Origin: Rutidosis leptorrhynchoides
Lineage: Eukaryota > Streptophyta > Magnoliopsida > Asterales > Asteraceae
Direction: 5' to 3'
Assembly: GCF_046630445.1 (NCBI RefSeq)
Contig: NC_092341.1
Location: 5,334,001-5,398,000 of the forward strand
Length of the DNA stretch: 64,000 nucleotides
Below the pieces are notes generated by a model. That model saw nothing but the letters and a program-made list of their open reading frames with translations, was not told the DNA's origin and made no database searches. This document shows positions 22,707-35,700 of this stretch, piece by piece. Within the stretch, counting starts at the first letter, position 1. Every line of letters begins with the position of its first letter. The position numbers were made by a program, and so were the translations under genes.

Positions 22707-24581
22707 AAGCCTCAAGAATCACGAAATCTCTATTGGAATAAGACAAGAACAAGATAAGAGTCCAGACAAGAAAATTCTAATCAGAGCGTATAGAGAGTTT
22801 TGTGTGTTTTCTGTACGTTCGTAATGAAAGCAGACATGCCCCAAAAACTAATATATTAATTTGGCAGTTAAATTGAAGAGATGCAACCCTTCATTTGGCG
22901 GGAAAAATTGTTATTGAACAGCCATATCTTTTTTGCGTGAAAGCCGGTTAGAAGGCGCTGCTCCTTGGACCCCGCAAGGGGCCGCAGCCCCTTGACCCCC
23001 GCCATATTGGCGACAATGTCTATTCAACTTTTACGGGCATGTACTCCACACTTTTCGAACCCGTTGTTAAGTATAACTAGTTCACCATTGCTTTCAAGTA
23101 AATTTCAATTAACCAAAATATATGTTAGATGTCACTAAAATAACCAAGTAGTGTTAGTTATGAATATATCATTTTGTATTATTGTAGTTACTAGCTTCTT
23201 GTTAATCTTATTTTTATTTTAAAATTATTATTGTCTTAAAAAGAATAGTTGTTTATATTTTTCAAATACTAGACGTGTCGGCCCCAAATTGAGTTTTTTT
23301 TTTTTTGTAAAGAGTTTTGTATTCTATAGCGTTTGTACAGGTTGTCGAAGTCCATTTCGAACCCACCCACCAATTCTTCGATCTATAAACAATATTCCAA
23401 AATCTAGATATATTATCTGAAAAAGTACTCCCTAAAATATTAACACAGATGTTTGATAAGTTAAATCATTAATTAAACATATATAATATATATAAATAGT
23501 TTTAATTGTGGTTTTGCTTTTGCTAATCAGATGCAAGACCGATTCGTTAGAAAGCATTATTAATTATGTCTTTAACTTTATTTATTAAGCAACTAACTAA
23601 TACTCCAATATTATAACCTTAGAAGTGTTATAAATAAGAAGAAAAACAAATGGTTGAGTTTGGCAGAAAATATATATTTTAAAAGCAAAAGCAGACTACT
23701 TCAAGTCTTTAACTTTAACATCCTTCTAGACCATAAGCATAAAAGCTTATACTTGTGTGCTACAGGGAGTGTGGCGAGTTTAGCTTAAAAGCTCGTGGGG
23801 TCACGGGACAGTACCGATTTTAAATTTTTATGTAGAAATTACTTTTTAAATTGTGTAAAACACCACTAAATTTAACTGCAAGCCCCATATATTTTTCGAG
23901 TTTATAATTATTTTTTTAAATTGAATAGGACACCAATACATTTTACTACTCGAACCACGTATATTTTTCGAATTTGTAGTTTTTTTAAGGTAAACAACCA
24001 CTAAATTAGCATTTAAATATAATTATCACCGGACAAAAATTTGAAACCCCATTAAATTCTGATCCTGAAATCGTCACTGATTGTATCCTCTCCGGGACAC
24101 CAATAAACGAATACAGTAATTTTTTAGGAAAAAGTATTTTTATTTGGTGTATAACCGGGTTATCCCGTTATCTTCAAACTCTTTTCTTTTTAACTTACCT
24201 CCCTAAATTACCAAATTACTTGATACAGTGAGGTTTAAATATGAGATTTTTTATAAAAATATCAAACAACCATTAGTTAGCCACCAACTTCAAGACAATA
24301 TGTTTAAATATTCCAATATTATTTCCATGTGTGTGTAAATAAAAAAAAATCAACCCAGGTGTTATGCCTGCAATGCTAATAAGTGGTAGTTAGCCTTTTG
24401 ACAATTTTGTGCTAAGAATCTTCTTCTTAACCAAAAAACTTTTGCCACCAACTTCTATCCTCTTATATTTTCAAAATCATTTGGTTGGTTCACCCTAAAA
24501 ACTGACCAGGTTAACCCCTCATATGAACTACTCTACACCTACTTATACACACAAATCAACACCATTTTACTAACACATCAA
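22707..24581. other. Intergenic / upstream region of the kinase gene
   Basis: No credible ORF. It contains a GC-rich inverted repeat CAAGGGGCCGCAGCCCCTTG at 22975-22994. At about 23860-24080 there are imperfect direct repeats of a TATATTTTTCGA-centred block. The phrase GAAATCGTCACTG ends at about 24079 and resembles one end of a hAT-like element, though I could not find its partner end or a target duplication. A TATATTTTC at about 24463 could serve as a TATA box for the kinase. Confidence 0.4.
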
Positions 24582-26616
24582 ATGGCTCCAAAAAACACCA
24601 ACACATGGAAAACCATAATGTTTGGTTGCTTCACAAACAGCAAACAGAACATTGATCCTCAAATGAATGTTACCAAAACTGGTTTGTCACAAAGGTTATC
24701 ATTATCCGATGTCGATTCATCGTTATCACAAATCAACGGGCTTTCACATTCTATTGGTTGGGACCTTCATGAGTTCACTTTGGCCCAACTTACTAAAATC
24801 ACTCATGATTTCGACTCTAGCAATTTTCTCGGTGAAGGTGGGTTTGGACCGGTTCATAAAGGATTCATAGACGATAAAATGAGGCCCGGGTTAGAGGCTC
24901 AACCAGTTGCGGTCAAGCTATTAGACTTGGATGGTGGTCAAGGTCACAATGAATGGCTGGTATAGTATACTTTACAATTTTACTAGCTTTTATATTCTGA
25001 TAACTATTACTGGAAAATTTTATTTAACAATGGGTTATTTTTGTCATTATAATAGGCTGAAGTGACATTTTTGGGACAGTTGAGGCATCCACACCTTGTG
25101 AAGTTGATTGGTTACTGCTGTGAAGACAGAAATAGGCTTCTTGTTTATGAATACATGGCAAGGGGCAATTTGGAAAGTCAACTATTTAGAAGTAATTTTT
25201 CTTACTGATCTTTATTTCTTTATTATACATTATACAAATACAATATATCATATCATTGGTCTAACAAAAGACTAATCAAGAATTTTTGATTTTATGGATT
25301 CAGGGTATTCGATTTCTTTGCCATGGCTGACCCGGATCAAAATAGCACTTGGTGCTGCAAAAGGACTGGCCTTTCTTCATGGGGAGGAAAAACCCGTCAT
25401 TTATCGCGACTTCAAAACCTCAAATATATTACTAGCATCGGTAATGCTCTTATTTGATTTATATTTATATCCGGGCGTGTTTGAAATTGCTTATTTTTAA
25501 AGCGTACCTATGCTTAAGCCTAGTGGTTGAGGTCCTGATCTATCTTTGCAAGAAGTCTCGGGTTCAAACCTCACTAGGAAAAGGGTCACACATAGTCATT
25601 TGATAACCCAGTTAGACCGCATACAGCCAGTAAAAACACTCACATTCCTCGAATGGCCTGCACAGTGAAAACCTTGTATGTTTACCCATTTTATTTGCTT
25701 AATTGTTTACAAACTTAGTTTTAAGGATTTATATAACATAGAATACTTAAATAAACAATAAGTAGATACGCATTTCTAAAAGGAATCCCAAACACCCTCA
25801 AGGTATGTTATATGGTGCAAGTCTGAGTATGTTTACTATATGTTATGTTTTCATGAATAGGATTATACAGCCAAGCTATCGGATTTTGGGCTAGCAAAAG
25901 ATGGTCCGGAAGGAGATGAGACACATGTGAGTACACGTGTGATGGGAACACATGGATACGCAGCACCGGAGTACATCATGACAGGTCATCTGACAACCAT
26001 GAGTGATGTCTACAGTTTCGGGGTGGTTTTACTAGAGTTATTAACAGGAAAAAGATCGATTGACAAGAAACGGCCAAACAGAGAGCAATGCCTAGTAGAG
26101 TGGGCTAGACCACTTTTGAAAGATCCAAACAATCTTGACCGAATATTGGACCCAAAACTAGACAGTTATTATCCACTACTTGCAGCTAAAAGAGCAGCGA
26201 CATTGGCTAGCCGGTGCTTAAGCCACCACCCAAAATGCAGACCAAACATGAGTGAAGTGGTCAAGACTTTAGAACATATACTCGAATTAGATGATTTCCC
26301 AATTGGTCCCTTTGTGTATATTGCTCCAAAAGAGGGACAAAAGAACAGCGTAGAGAATAAAGAACAAGATAACAGCAATATTAGTAGTGACAGTGATGGC
26401 CCAGTGATGAAAGTGGTGATCGAAAAGAAAGAAAATAACCAGATACGTGAACCTGAACGAAAGGGTCATAGGCGTAAGCATAAGGTACGATCAATGAGAT
26501 CTCGAGCAGTATATTCTGATACTGCTTTGTATAAAAACTTTAAGAAGGGAACTAATTCTCCGTTGCTGCCCCAACATCCCAAAGAAAATGGTGACGTAAA
26601 GTTGTTCAAATGTTGA
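24582..26616 (+). CDS. Receptor-like cytoplasmic kinase, RLCK-VII, RIPK/PBL-like
   Basis: Four exons: 24582-24959, 25056-25191, 25304-25440 and 25861-26616. All introns are GT-AG and the joins are phase 0, 1 and 0, giving 468 aa. The kinase domain (about 75-355) shows the Gly-rich loop [15 protein letters not shown]-binding Lys in VAVKLL, the catalytic [11 protein letters not shown] with an RD pair, the DFG in [14 protein letters not shown], and the activation segment [15 protein letters not shown] with the APE motif. There is no transmembrane or extracellular part. The N-terminus has a hydrophobic MFGCF, possibly for membrane association. The C-terminal tail (about 370-468) is charged and basic. 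Proteins of this family relay signals from cell-surface immune or growth receptors by Ser/Thr phosphorylation at the plasma membrane. The exon 3 end reads LLAS where relatives usually have LLDS, a non-catalytic position. It is the only intact host gene in the window. Confidence 0.93.
25508..25690 (+). mobile_element. SINE-like insertion in kinase intron 3
   Basis: TAGTGGTTGAGG (25521-25532) and GGTTCAAACCT (25561-25571) match Pol III A and B boxes at tRNA-like spacing, followed by unrelated sequence as in tRNA-derived SINEs. Ends and target duplication are not resolved. It explains the long third intron (420 bp). Confidence 0.55.
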
Positions 26617-26768
26617 TTTTAATTAGGGTAGTTTTTATTAAGTATGTTCTTGTTTCATTATTACCCTTCTATAAAGAAGAAGAAGAGGTTTATTTGGTTT
26701 ATTTTTGGTACCAATATCTACTTGTATGTGCAGCAATTCGTATTCAAATAAAGAGTTGTAATGACCAA

Positions 26769-27104
26769 GACCACTCTTATCCATGACGGTCCGTCATGGG
26801 ATTACTGACTGCCACATTAGCGTCACATCAGCATCTATCACTAACCAAAGACTAAATGCTAACAACCATGACGTACCCATCAAACTCTTCCTCACACCCA
26901 CTAAATTAATTAATTATTTACGGGTACAAGTAGTAAGGAAAAATGTACAAAAATTTAATACATACATCCGTGATCCATTTTATCATACCATGAAAAAGTG
27001 AAGCACGGGTCTTCCAAACACTAACCCATGACGGGTTGATAATATTGGAGTCTTTATAGACGGATGCAAAGACGGTACCAAGGACGGTACCGTTAAGAGT
27101 GCTC
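26769..27104. mobile_element. Candidate small MITE downstream of the kinase gene
   Basis: Ends GACCACTCTTA and TAAGAGTGCTC are inverted repeats with one mismatch, and nearby words (GACGGT, CCGTC) are also inverted. 336 bp, no coding capacity. The target duplication is unclear, so the superfamily is open (Harbinger-like possible). Confidence 0.45.
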
Positions 27105-27130
27105 TAACAACGCATCAATAAATCACAGAA

Positions 27131-27420
27131 TAAACCTTGTGTTGTAGTTCGTGTGGTAGTGGTCTGACTCTCTTAGCGAGAGGTCAGGAGTTCGACTCCT
27201 GTGAGGTGCAACATTGCACACAAGGTTGCTCTTAACCCTTGAATTCCACCTAAGGGTGCCTTTCACACATCGCGTTGTGGGCAGTCGGGGAGATGGGTTT
27301 TACCGCCCATGCCCTCGGATTGGGCTTGAGCAGCAGTTGGGGGCGGGTTATGCAACTGCGGGAGATGAACGCGTGAGTGGTTTAGTTCCCCTGAGTGATC
27401 CCAAACTGCTGTAATGAAAC
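27131..27420 (+). mobile_element. tRNA-derived SINE
   Basis: The head resembles a tRNA: an A-box-like GTGTGGTAGTGG, an anticodon-arm-like CTCTTAGCGAGAG, and a B box AGTTCGACTCC (27189-27199). The body that follows is GC-richer than the surroundings. It is not a functional tRNA gene because the acceptor stem is not closed. Confidence 0.65.
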
Positions 27421-28620
27421 TTAGTAAAAATGAGATACAAAAACTGAGAATTATTTAAGTCCATTGATTATCATACTTTTCAAACCAATTTTTTTGTTAA
27501 GGTCAAGTGAGACCTACTTTATTTGATTCAAGTATTTGTTTGAGTCATGGTTTCATTTAACTTTAGTGCATTTTCTATAATGGGAACTGAAATCATGTAC
27601 CAGAACTTCAAAAGTGAAGACCTTTTTAAAAAAGTTATCAAATTTGGAAGGATAGACTTTGAAATAACACATTCAATGCTTTCCAAACAAAAGCAGTTCA
27701 ATTTCAAAATTAAAAAATACGCATACAGATTTTTGGGACAATTTAAACATACAGACAACTACTTGATTATCTATCAAAACTACAAAAATGGCTAAGTAAG
27801 ACACATCAATTAAACCTTAGTTTATAACCTTATAGGGGACATGGCTAAGTAAGACATCATCATATTAATATATCAAATATCAAATATGATAATAATAATC
27901 ATATGATATAGTGGGTGGGTGGGTGGGTGAAGCTTAGGAATTGAAATTTTAGCATTGAATTCTTCACATAACATGATTAAGTAAATTTGATTAATTCAAA
28001 TTCCATTGTACTTAAGTTCCCTATGTTAAAGTTTTTGTGGCTCTTATCAAACAAGTTGGAAGCCAGAGTCAAAATTCAAAGGGCTTAAAGTTATAAAACG
28101 TTGTCTTAAAAAATATAAACATGAAATATACATGCAGTTTCTGATAAATTAAACAATTAAGAACAGAATATTACAAGTATCATGTCATAGTCATATACTC
28201 CGTATTAGAGATAAAGAAATAAAAATAATAATAAATAAATAAATAAAGAAAAAGAAAACAGGACGTATAACTCGATCATTGATCAATAACTGTTTATTCT
28301 AGTAAGATAGCGTAAAATGCATAATAATATACACGCGACCCACTACCTAATAAGCACGAGAGATAATCAAAGGTTAACAACTTCAGTTGAATTTATTAAT
28401 CAGCTTCATTTTGATTATGACAGGAAACTGCATATTTAGTATCTACTACAACTACAGTGACGACACGTCATGAAAAAAAATAAAATAAGAAGAAGATTAA
28501 AGAACAAGTCCAATCAGTTTAGGTGATAATATAAGATAGCCTAATTTTTACATTATTCTAATTATCACTTCATGTCAATTTCTTTTAACCGTTAATTTTG
28601 AAGTTTATTTTATCAGAAAT
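27421..28620. other. Intergenic, no gene recognised
   Basis: An 82-codon frame at 27547-27795 has no recognisable features. A (GGGT)n run lies at 27911-27929 and an (AATA)n stretch at about 28229-28250. Confidence 0.4.
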
Positions 28621-28629
28621 TTTTGTCTT

Positions 28630-28959
28630 CATACCTGCCTAAGCGGAAGCTATTACAGATTTGATATCGGAGCGGGTAACCTATCGGAGGATCCGTAACA
28701 ACAAGCCAGTCCTTGTAATCACAGCCGTCGATCAATGTTGCCGCAAGTTCCAACTCTGTGCCGCCAAGTTGAGGATTCGAACCGGTGGTTGACGAACGGT
28801 GACATAGAGCTGACGTCAGATGGTCAAATTATCGAAAAAATTAAAGTAACCGGGAGTCGAGTTAAGGTTCGTGGCGGGCGGTGGCACACCATCATGTGCA
28901 ATGAAGGTTCGAACCGGATGAAACATGTTCTGCGTAATTTTGGACTTCGCCTTGGATAA
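28630..28959 (+). pseudogene. Unidentified coding-like fragment
   Basis: The base composition is richer in GC than its surroundings. Two overlapping frames read like protein: 28651-28780 (ITDLISERVTYRRIRNNKP...) and 28735-28959 (ending GSRVKVRGGRWHTIMCN and a basic tail). A frameshift could join them into one frame. I do not recognise the family. It could be a transposon-captured exon. Confidence 0.3.
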
Positions 28960-29657
28960 AAGATATTGGCCTCAATTATCTGTACCACTGTTTGTGTGTA
29001 CTGTACATAAGATTTGCCGCGGCCCAAAAAAGTGTACAAGTAACAAGTATGGACCTCATTCAACTATTTGTAAAATTTTGAAGCGGCCCATGCGACGATA
29101 AAATCTAATCAAAACTTTGAGAAAAAGTGAAAAACTATCTTAATCTTTTAATTTTCTAATTGACTTTTTTCCGACTAGATGTAATGATCTGTGATCAATC
29201 CTAGATTAGAACTTAATCTAATCAATGAATTGAATGCAATAAGGGGTGGATGGTGGTGTTGATAATGTTTTTGGTATCTTATGATCGTCTTTAACTTAGC
29301 ATCAAGTGATCAATCACCATGTCCCGGTCTTGATTGAATTACCTTAGCAAGAATATGATTGACACTCGGGCAAAGTCACAAGTGAATCACAAAGGCCAAA
29401 GCAATTGCACGGAATCAACAACCTAAAATGAGATGCGAAACTCCCTATTTATAGGTTTAGAATTCACGGATCCAATATTTGCGCATACTTTACTGATGCA
29501 CAATGTTTATGCGAGACACTTTCGCAGTATAAATTTTATGCGGGCTTCCGCAATATCTTAACATAATCAGCGCAGTTGTTATTTATTTGCGCGGTTCTGT
29601 TTGCATTTGCTTTTGGTTTGCCTTTTGCACTTAAAATTTGCATATACATGCCTATGT
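28960..29657. other. Intergenic, possible LTR-like sequence
   Basis: No ORF. CCTATTTATAGG at about 29447-29458 could be a TATA region of a decayed LTR, but no ends or duplication were found. Confidence 0.3.
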
Positions 29658-31169
29658 TGAAATATCCCGTTCATATCGATTATAAACGTTTCATATTAAT
29701 TGATTTCGTTGCGAGGTTTTGACCTCTATATGAGACGTTTTTCCAAAGACTGCATTCGATTTTTAAAAACAAACCATAACCTTTATTTTATCGATAAAGG
29801 TTTAAAAATATTACGCAGATTATCAAATAATGATAATAAAAAATATAGCGTTTTCACACGACCATTACATAATGGTTTACAATAATATTACACAACAACT
29901 TAAGTCTTCGAATGCAGTTTTTAAACAATATTATACAAGCATGCAGACTCCAATCCTGTCTTTATTTAGCATGCAACAGCGGATGCTCTTAATAATCACC
30001 TGAGAATAAACATGCTTAAAACGTCAAAAAAAATGTTGATGAGTTATAGGTTTAACCTATATATTTGTCAAATCGTAATAATAGACCACAAGATTTCATT
30101 TATTCAATAATCTTACACTCGCAAGTGTATAAAAATCATTCATATGATGAACACCTGGTAACCGACATTAACTTTAATGCATATAGAATATTCCTCGCAT
30201 ACTCGCAAGTATGTCATAAATTGGCAATCGCAATCACCATATAAATCGAAGTACTAAAGCCATTCATAACTTGAATGGGGGTTGTTAGGCCCAATAGATC
30301 TATCTTTAGGATTCGCGTCAATTAGGGGCCATTTCCCTAATTCTTAGGCTACCAGACTTGAAGGGGCAATATTCGGTTTAATAATCCACCCATAGAATGT
30401 AGTTTCGCGTACTTGTGTCTATTTTGTAAAACATTTATAAAGCTGCATGTATTCTCATCCCAAAAATATTAGATTTTAAAAGTGGGACTATAACTCACTT
30501 TCACAGATTATCCCTTCGTCGGAAAATAACACTTGGCCACTGGTCGATTCACGAACCTATTAACAAATATATACATACTACCTCCGTCCCACCACAAGTG
30601 TCCACTTACCTTTTGCACCCAGTTTTAGGAAATCTCACTAACTTCATTCTCCACCAATCAGAAATCTTCTCTCTCCAGAATAACATCTTCTCATTGGTTG
30701 AAATACAAAGTGGACACTTGAAATGGGACATCCCAAAATGGAAATGTGGACACTTGTGGTGGGACGGAGGGAGTATATATCAAAGTATGATCGAAATATA
30801 TTCACAATATGTTTTATTATGTTTTAACGATTTAAGTTTGTTAAGTTGATAGTCCAACGTTTGTAGTCCACAAATAATTGTCAACAGTTAGTAGTACAGA
30901 AATAAATCAATATATATTATCTCGAATCAATCCACGACCCAGTGCATACAAGTCTCAGACTCGATCACAACTCAAAGTATATATATTATTTTGGAATCAA
31001 CCTCAACCCTGTATAGCTAACTCGATCATTACCGCATATATAGTGTCTATGGTTGTTCCAAATAATATATATAGATGACGTCGATATGATATGTCAAAAA
31101 CATTGTATACGTGTCTATGGTCTATTAAGACATGTATAATACAATATAAGTTAGTTAAATTATGGTTAG
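29658..31169 (-). repeat. LTR H (Tekay-like family), interrupted by element I
   Basis: Starts TGAAATATCCCGTTC at 29658, the minus-strand end of the same LTR family as A, C and G, and is colinear with them for about 1.5 kb with more divergence. It stops at GGTTAG, where element I begins at 31170. The remainder should lie beyond the right edge, past element I. Confidence 0.8.
30578..30773. mobile_element. Stowaway MITE (Tc1/mariner) in LTR H
   Basis: 196 bp with terminal inverted repeats CTACCTCCGTCCCACCACAA and its near-perfect complement ending GGACGGAGGGAG, flanked by TA on both sides. The long internal inversion extends past AGTGTCCACTT. This is the classical Stowaway signature. Confidence 0.95.
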
Positions 31170-32240
31170 TGATGTGTCAAGACATAACCTTTAAAATGAA
31201 GACAATATGCTTAATAATTAACACATAATACAGGCAACTAAAACCCGATCATGCAGTAACTAGCAAGTAAATTGACCAGTTCGATCCACAGGGAGAAGTT
31301 TGTTTTTAAGATTTTACCACGATTAATTATTCTAAAAGGGGGGTTTTGTGTTTGAAGTTGTATTTTCGTTTAACGAAACAGTAAATAAATATAGTAATTA
31401 ACAAGAATGAGAATGCGATGTTTACTTCTATGCTTGATAAATGACAGGGATTGTTCTTCTATAATTAAAACCGTTATGTAATAGTTACAATAGAGTAGTT
31501 TATATCAATTTCACAATTTCTATAAACTTAAGAGTTATGTTTAATCAACAAGATTCTTTCGTGGTTGAATTCACATAAAACATAGTTTACTAAGATCACT
31601 CTAAGTAAACTACATGATTGTATATCCTAAATATCGTTCAATTAACATCCTATACTCACATATAGGTGGCTAGATCACTAGGTGTTGAAGTATAAGCTAT
31701 GGTCTTTGATAAATTCACATAAATCAAGTCATAACTTACATAATTGAACTAGGATACAAGGATGATTACAATTATGGATCTTTTGAAAGAACATGGTGAT
31801 TTAGATTGATTAACTAACTAGATCCAACCCGGTTAAACTCACGTGAAACCTAAATTACAACAATCACTTGAGGTAATTTCATAACTATGTTGCTTTGGAA
31901 CTTATTCAATTACCGAATTAAACACATAACAAAATCACTTAAGTTTATGCATCTAATCGTCTAGATTACTAGGTGTATTGAAGTATAGATTGTTTTCCTA
32001 GTTAACTCACATTAATAGGTTTTCAATCTATATAATTGAAGTAATGAACTAAACAAGCATAACAATGGTTCTTACGGTTGAACTAGATAATTTAATCAAT
32101 CAAACATATGTATAACTAGCATAACATCAAAGTATAGAACAATCCGAAGCCATAAATCTTACATTGAAGCAAACATACAAGGCTTTTAGCCTAACATAAT
32201 CATAGTAGAACTCATGAAACAGTAAATACAAGTTGAATTC
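31170..32240 (-). repeat. Element I LTR, 3' part (left of element A)
   Basis: The minus-strand LTR of the Athila-like element ends ...GACACATCA at 31170 (TG on plus). It is split from its 5' part (56561-57255) by element A. Removing A and one copy of AATTC gives one LTR of about 1761 bp with TG...CA ends. There is no ORF inside. Confidence 0.75.
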
Positions 32241-35200
32241 TGTAGTGACCCGAACTTTTCCATGTTTATATATATTAATTGAGATTGATATTTACATGAT
32301 TAAATGTTTCCAACATGTTAAGCAATCAAACTTGTTAAGACTTGATTAATTGAAATATGTTTCATATAGACAATTGACCACCCAAGTTGACCGGTGATTC
32401 ACGAACGTTAAAACTTGTAAAAACTATATGATTACATATATATGGATATATATATAGTTAACATGAAACTATGATAAGTAAACATATCATTAAGTATATT
32501 AACAATGAACTACATATGTAAAAACACGACTACTAACTTAATGATTTTTAAACGAGACATATATGTAACGATTATCGTTGTAAAGACATTTAATGTATAT
32601 ATATCATATTAAGAGATATTCATACATGATAATATCATGATAATATAATAATTTAAAATCTCATTTGATATAATAAACATTGGGTTAACAACATTTAACA
32701 AGATCGTTAACCTAAAGGTTTCAAAACAACACTTACATGTAACGACTAACGATGACTTAACGACTCAGTTAAAATGTATATACATGTAGTGTTTTAATAT
32801 GTATTTATACACTTTTGAAACACTTCAATACACTTATCAAAATACTTCTACTTAACAAAAATGCTTACAATTACATCCTCGTTCAGTTTCATCAACAATT
32901 CTACTCGTATGCACCCGTATTCGTACTCGTACAATACACAGCTTTTAGATGTATGTACTATTGGTATATACACTCCAATGATCAGCTCTTATCAGCCCAT
33001 GTGAGTCACCTAACACATGTGGGAACCATCATTTGGCAACTAGCATGAAATATCTCATAAAATTACAAAAATATGAGTAATCATTCATGACTTATTTACA
33101 TGAAAACAAAATTACATATCCTTTATATCTAATCCATACACCAACGACCAAAAACACCTACAAACACTTTCATTCTTCAATTTTCTTCATCTAATTGATC
33201 TCTCTCAAGTTCTATCTTCAAGTTCTAAGTGTTCTTCATATATTCTACAAGTTCTAGTTACATAAAATCAAGAATACTTTCAAGTTTGCTAGCTCAATTC
33301 CAAACTTGTAAAGTGATCATCCAACCTCAAGAAATCTTTGTTTCTTACAGTAGGTTAACATTCTAATACAAGGTAATAATCATATTCAAACTTTGGTTCA
33401 ATTTCTATAACTATAACAATCTTATTTCAAGTGATGATCTTACTTGAACTTGTTTTCGTGTCATGATTCTGCTTCAAGAACTTCGAGCCATCCAAGGATC
33501 CGTTGAAGCTAGATCCCTTTTTCTCTTTTCCAGTAGGTTTATCCAAGGAACTTAAGGTAGTAATGATGTTCATAACATCATTCAATTCATACATATAAAG
33601 CTATCATATTCGAAGGTTTAAACTTGTAATCACTAGAACATAGTTTAGTTAATTCTAAACTTGTTCGCAAACAAAAGTTAATCCTTCTAACTTGACTTTT
33701 AAAATCAACTAAACACATGTTCTATATCTATATGATATGCTAACTTAATGATTTAAAACCTGGAAACAAGAAAAACACCGTAAAACCGGATTTACGCCGT
33801 CGTAGTAACACCGCGGGCTGTTTTGGGTTAGTTAATTAAAAACTATGATAAACTTTGATTTAAAAGTTGTTATTCTGAGAAAATGATTTTTATTATGAAC
33901 ATGAAACTATATCCAAAAATTATGGTTAAACTCAAAGTGGAAGTATGTTTTCTAAAATGGTCATCTAGACGTCGTTCTTTCGACTGAAATGACTACATTT
34001 ACAAAAACGACTTGTAACTTATTTTTTCGACAATAAACCTATAATTTTTCTGTTTAGATTCATAAAATAGAGTTCAATATGAAACCATAGCAATTTGATT
34101 CACTCAAAACGGATTTAAAATGAAGAAGTTATGGGTAAAACAAGATTGGATAATTTTTCTCATTTTAGCTACGTGAAAATTGGTAACAAATCTATTCCAA
34201 CCATAACTTAATCAACTTGTATTGTATATTATGTAATCTTGAGATACCATAGACACGTATACAATGTTCCGACCTATCATGTCGACACATCTATATATAT
34301 TTCGGAACAACCATAGACACTCTATATGTGAATGTTGGAGTTAGCTATACAGGGTTGAGGTTGATTCCAAAATATATATAGTTTGAGTTGTGATCAATAC
34401 TGAGATACGTATACACTGGATCGTGGATTGATTCAAGATAATATTTATCGATTTATTTCTGTACATCTAACTGTGGACAACTAGTTGTAGGTTACTAACG
34501 AGGACAGCTGACTTAATAAACTTAAAACATCAAAATATATTAAAAGTGTTATAAATATATTTTGAACATACTTTGATATATATGTATATATTGTTATAGG
34601 TTCGTGAATCAACCAGTGGCCAAGTCTTACTTCCCGACGAAGTAAAAATTTGTGAAAGTGAGTTATAGTCCCACTTTTAAAATCTAATATTTTTGGGATG
34701 AGAATACATGCAGGTTTTATAAATGATTTACAAAATAGACACAAGTACGTGAAACTACATTCTATGGTAGAATTATCGAAATCGAATATGCCCTTTTTAT
34801 TAAGTCTGGTAATCTAAGAATTAGGGAACAGACACCCTAATTGACGCGAATCCTAAAGATAGATCTATTGGGCCTAACAAACCCCATCCAAAGTACCGGA
34901 TGCTTTAGTACTTCGAAATTTATATCATATCCGAAGGGTGTCCCGGAATGATGGGGATATTCTTATATATGCATCTTGTTAATGTCGGTTACCAGGTGTT
35001 CACCATATGAATGAATTTTATCTCTATGTATGGGATGTGTATTGAAATATGAAATCTTGTGGTCTATTATTATGATTTGATATATATAGGTTAAACCTAT
35101 AACTCACCAACATTTTTGTTGACGTTTTAAGCATGTTTATTCTCAGGTGATTATTAAGAGCTTCCGCTGTCGCATACTTAAATAAGGACGAGATTTGGAG

Positions 35201-35491
35201 TCCATGCTTGTATGATATTGTGTAAAAACTGCATTCAAGAAACTTATTTTGTTGTAACATATTTGTATTGTAAACCATTATGTAATGGTCGTGTGTAAAT
35301 AGGATATTTTAGATTATCATTATTTGATAATCTACGTAAAGCTTTTTAAAACCTTTATCTATGAAATAAAGGTTATGGTTTGATTTAAAAATGAATGCAG
35401 TCATTGAAAAACGTCTCATATAGAGGTCAAAACCTCGCAACGAAATCAATTAATATGGAACGTTTTTAATCAATAAGAACGGGACATTTCA
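32241..35491 (+). repeat. 5' LTR of element A
   Basis: 3251 bp, TGTAGTGACCC to GGGACATTTCA. A TATA-like CTTTATATCT at about 33121 suggests U3 of about 0.9 kb and an unusually long R-U5 of about 2.3 kb. Confidence 0.93.
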
Positions 35492-35600
35492 GTTGGTATC
35501 CGAGTGTTGGTCTTAGAGAACCAGAATTTTGCATTAGTGTGTCTTATCGAGTTTGTTAGGATGCATTAGTGAGTCTGGACTTTGACCGTGTTTACTTGAA
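35492..35600 (+). promoter_or_regulatory. Primer-binding site and leader of element A
   Basis: Adjoins the LTR: GTTGGTATCCGAGTGTTGG, a drifted initiator-Met tRNA primer site. The next about 80 bases (GGTCTTAG.GAACCAG ... GCATTAGTGAGTCTGGACTT ... ACCGTGT) recur in elements B and C, suggesting a packaging or dimerisation role. GTGAGT at 35569-35574 is a candidate splice donor. Confidence 0.7.
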
Positions 35601-35700
35601 AAATGATTGCTTAACAAATTTTGTTGGAAACTATATATTTTTAACATGTGAATATTATGTGATATATTAATCTCTTAACGCGTTTGATATTATGTGATAG

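Noticed and set aside
23765-24082. Complete hAT element upstream of the kinase
   Set aside because: One end resembles a hAT terminus (CAGTGACGATTTCAGG on minus), but no matching inverted end or 8-bp duplication was found.
27140-27210. tRNA gene
   Set aside because: A and B boxes are present but the acceptor stem does not close and the unit continues as a SINE body.
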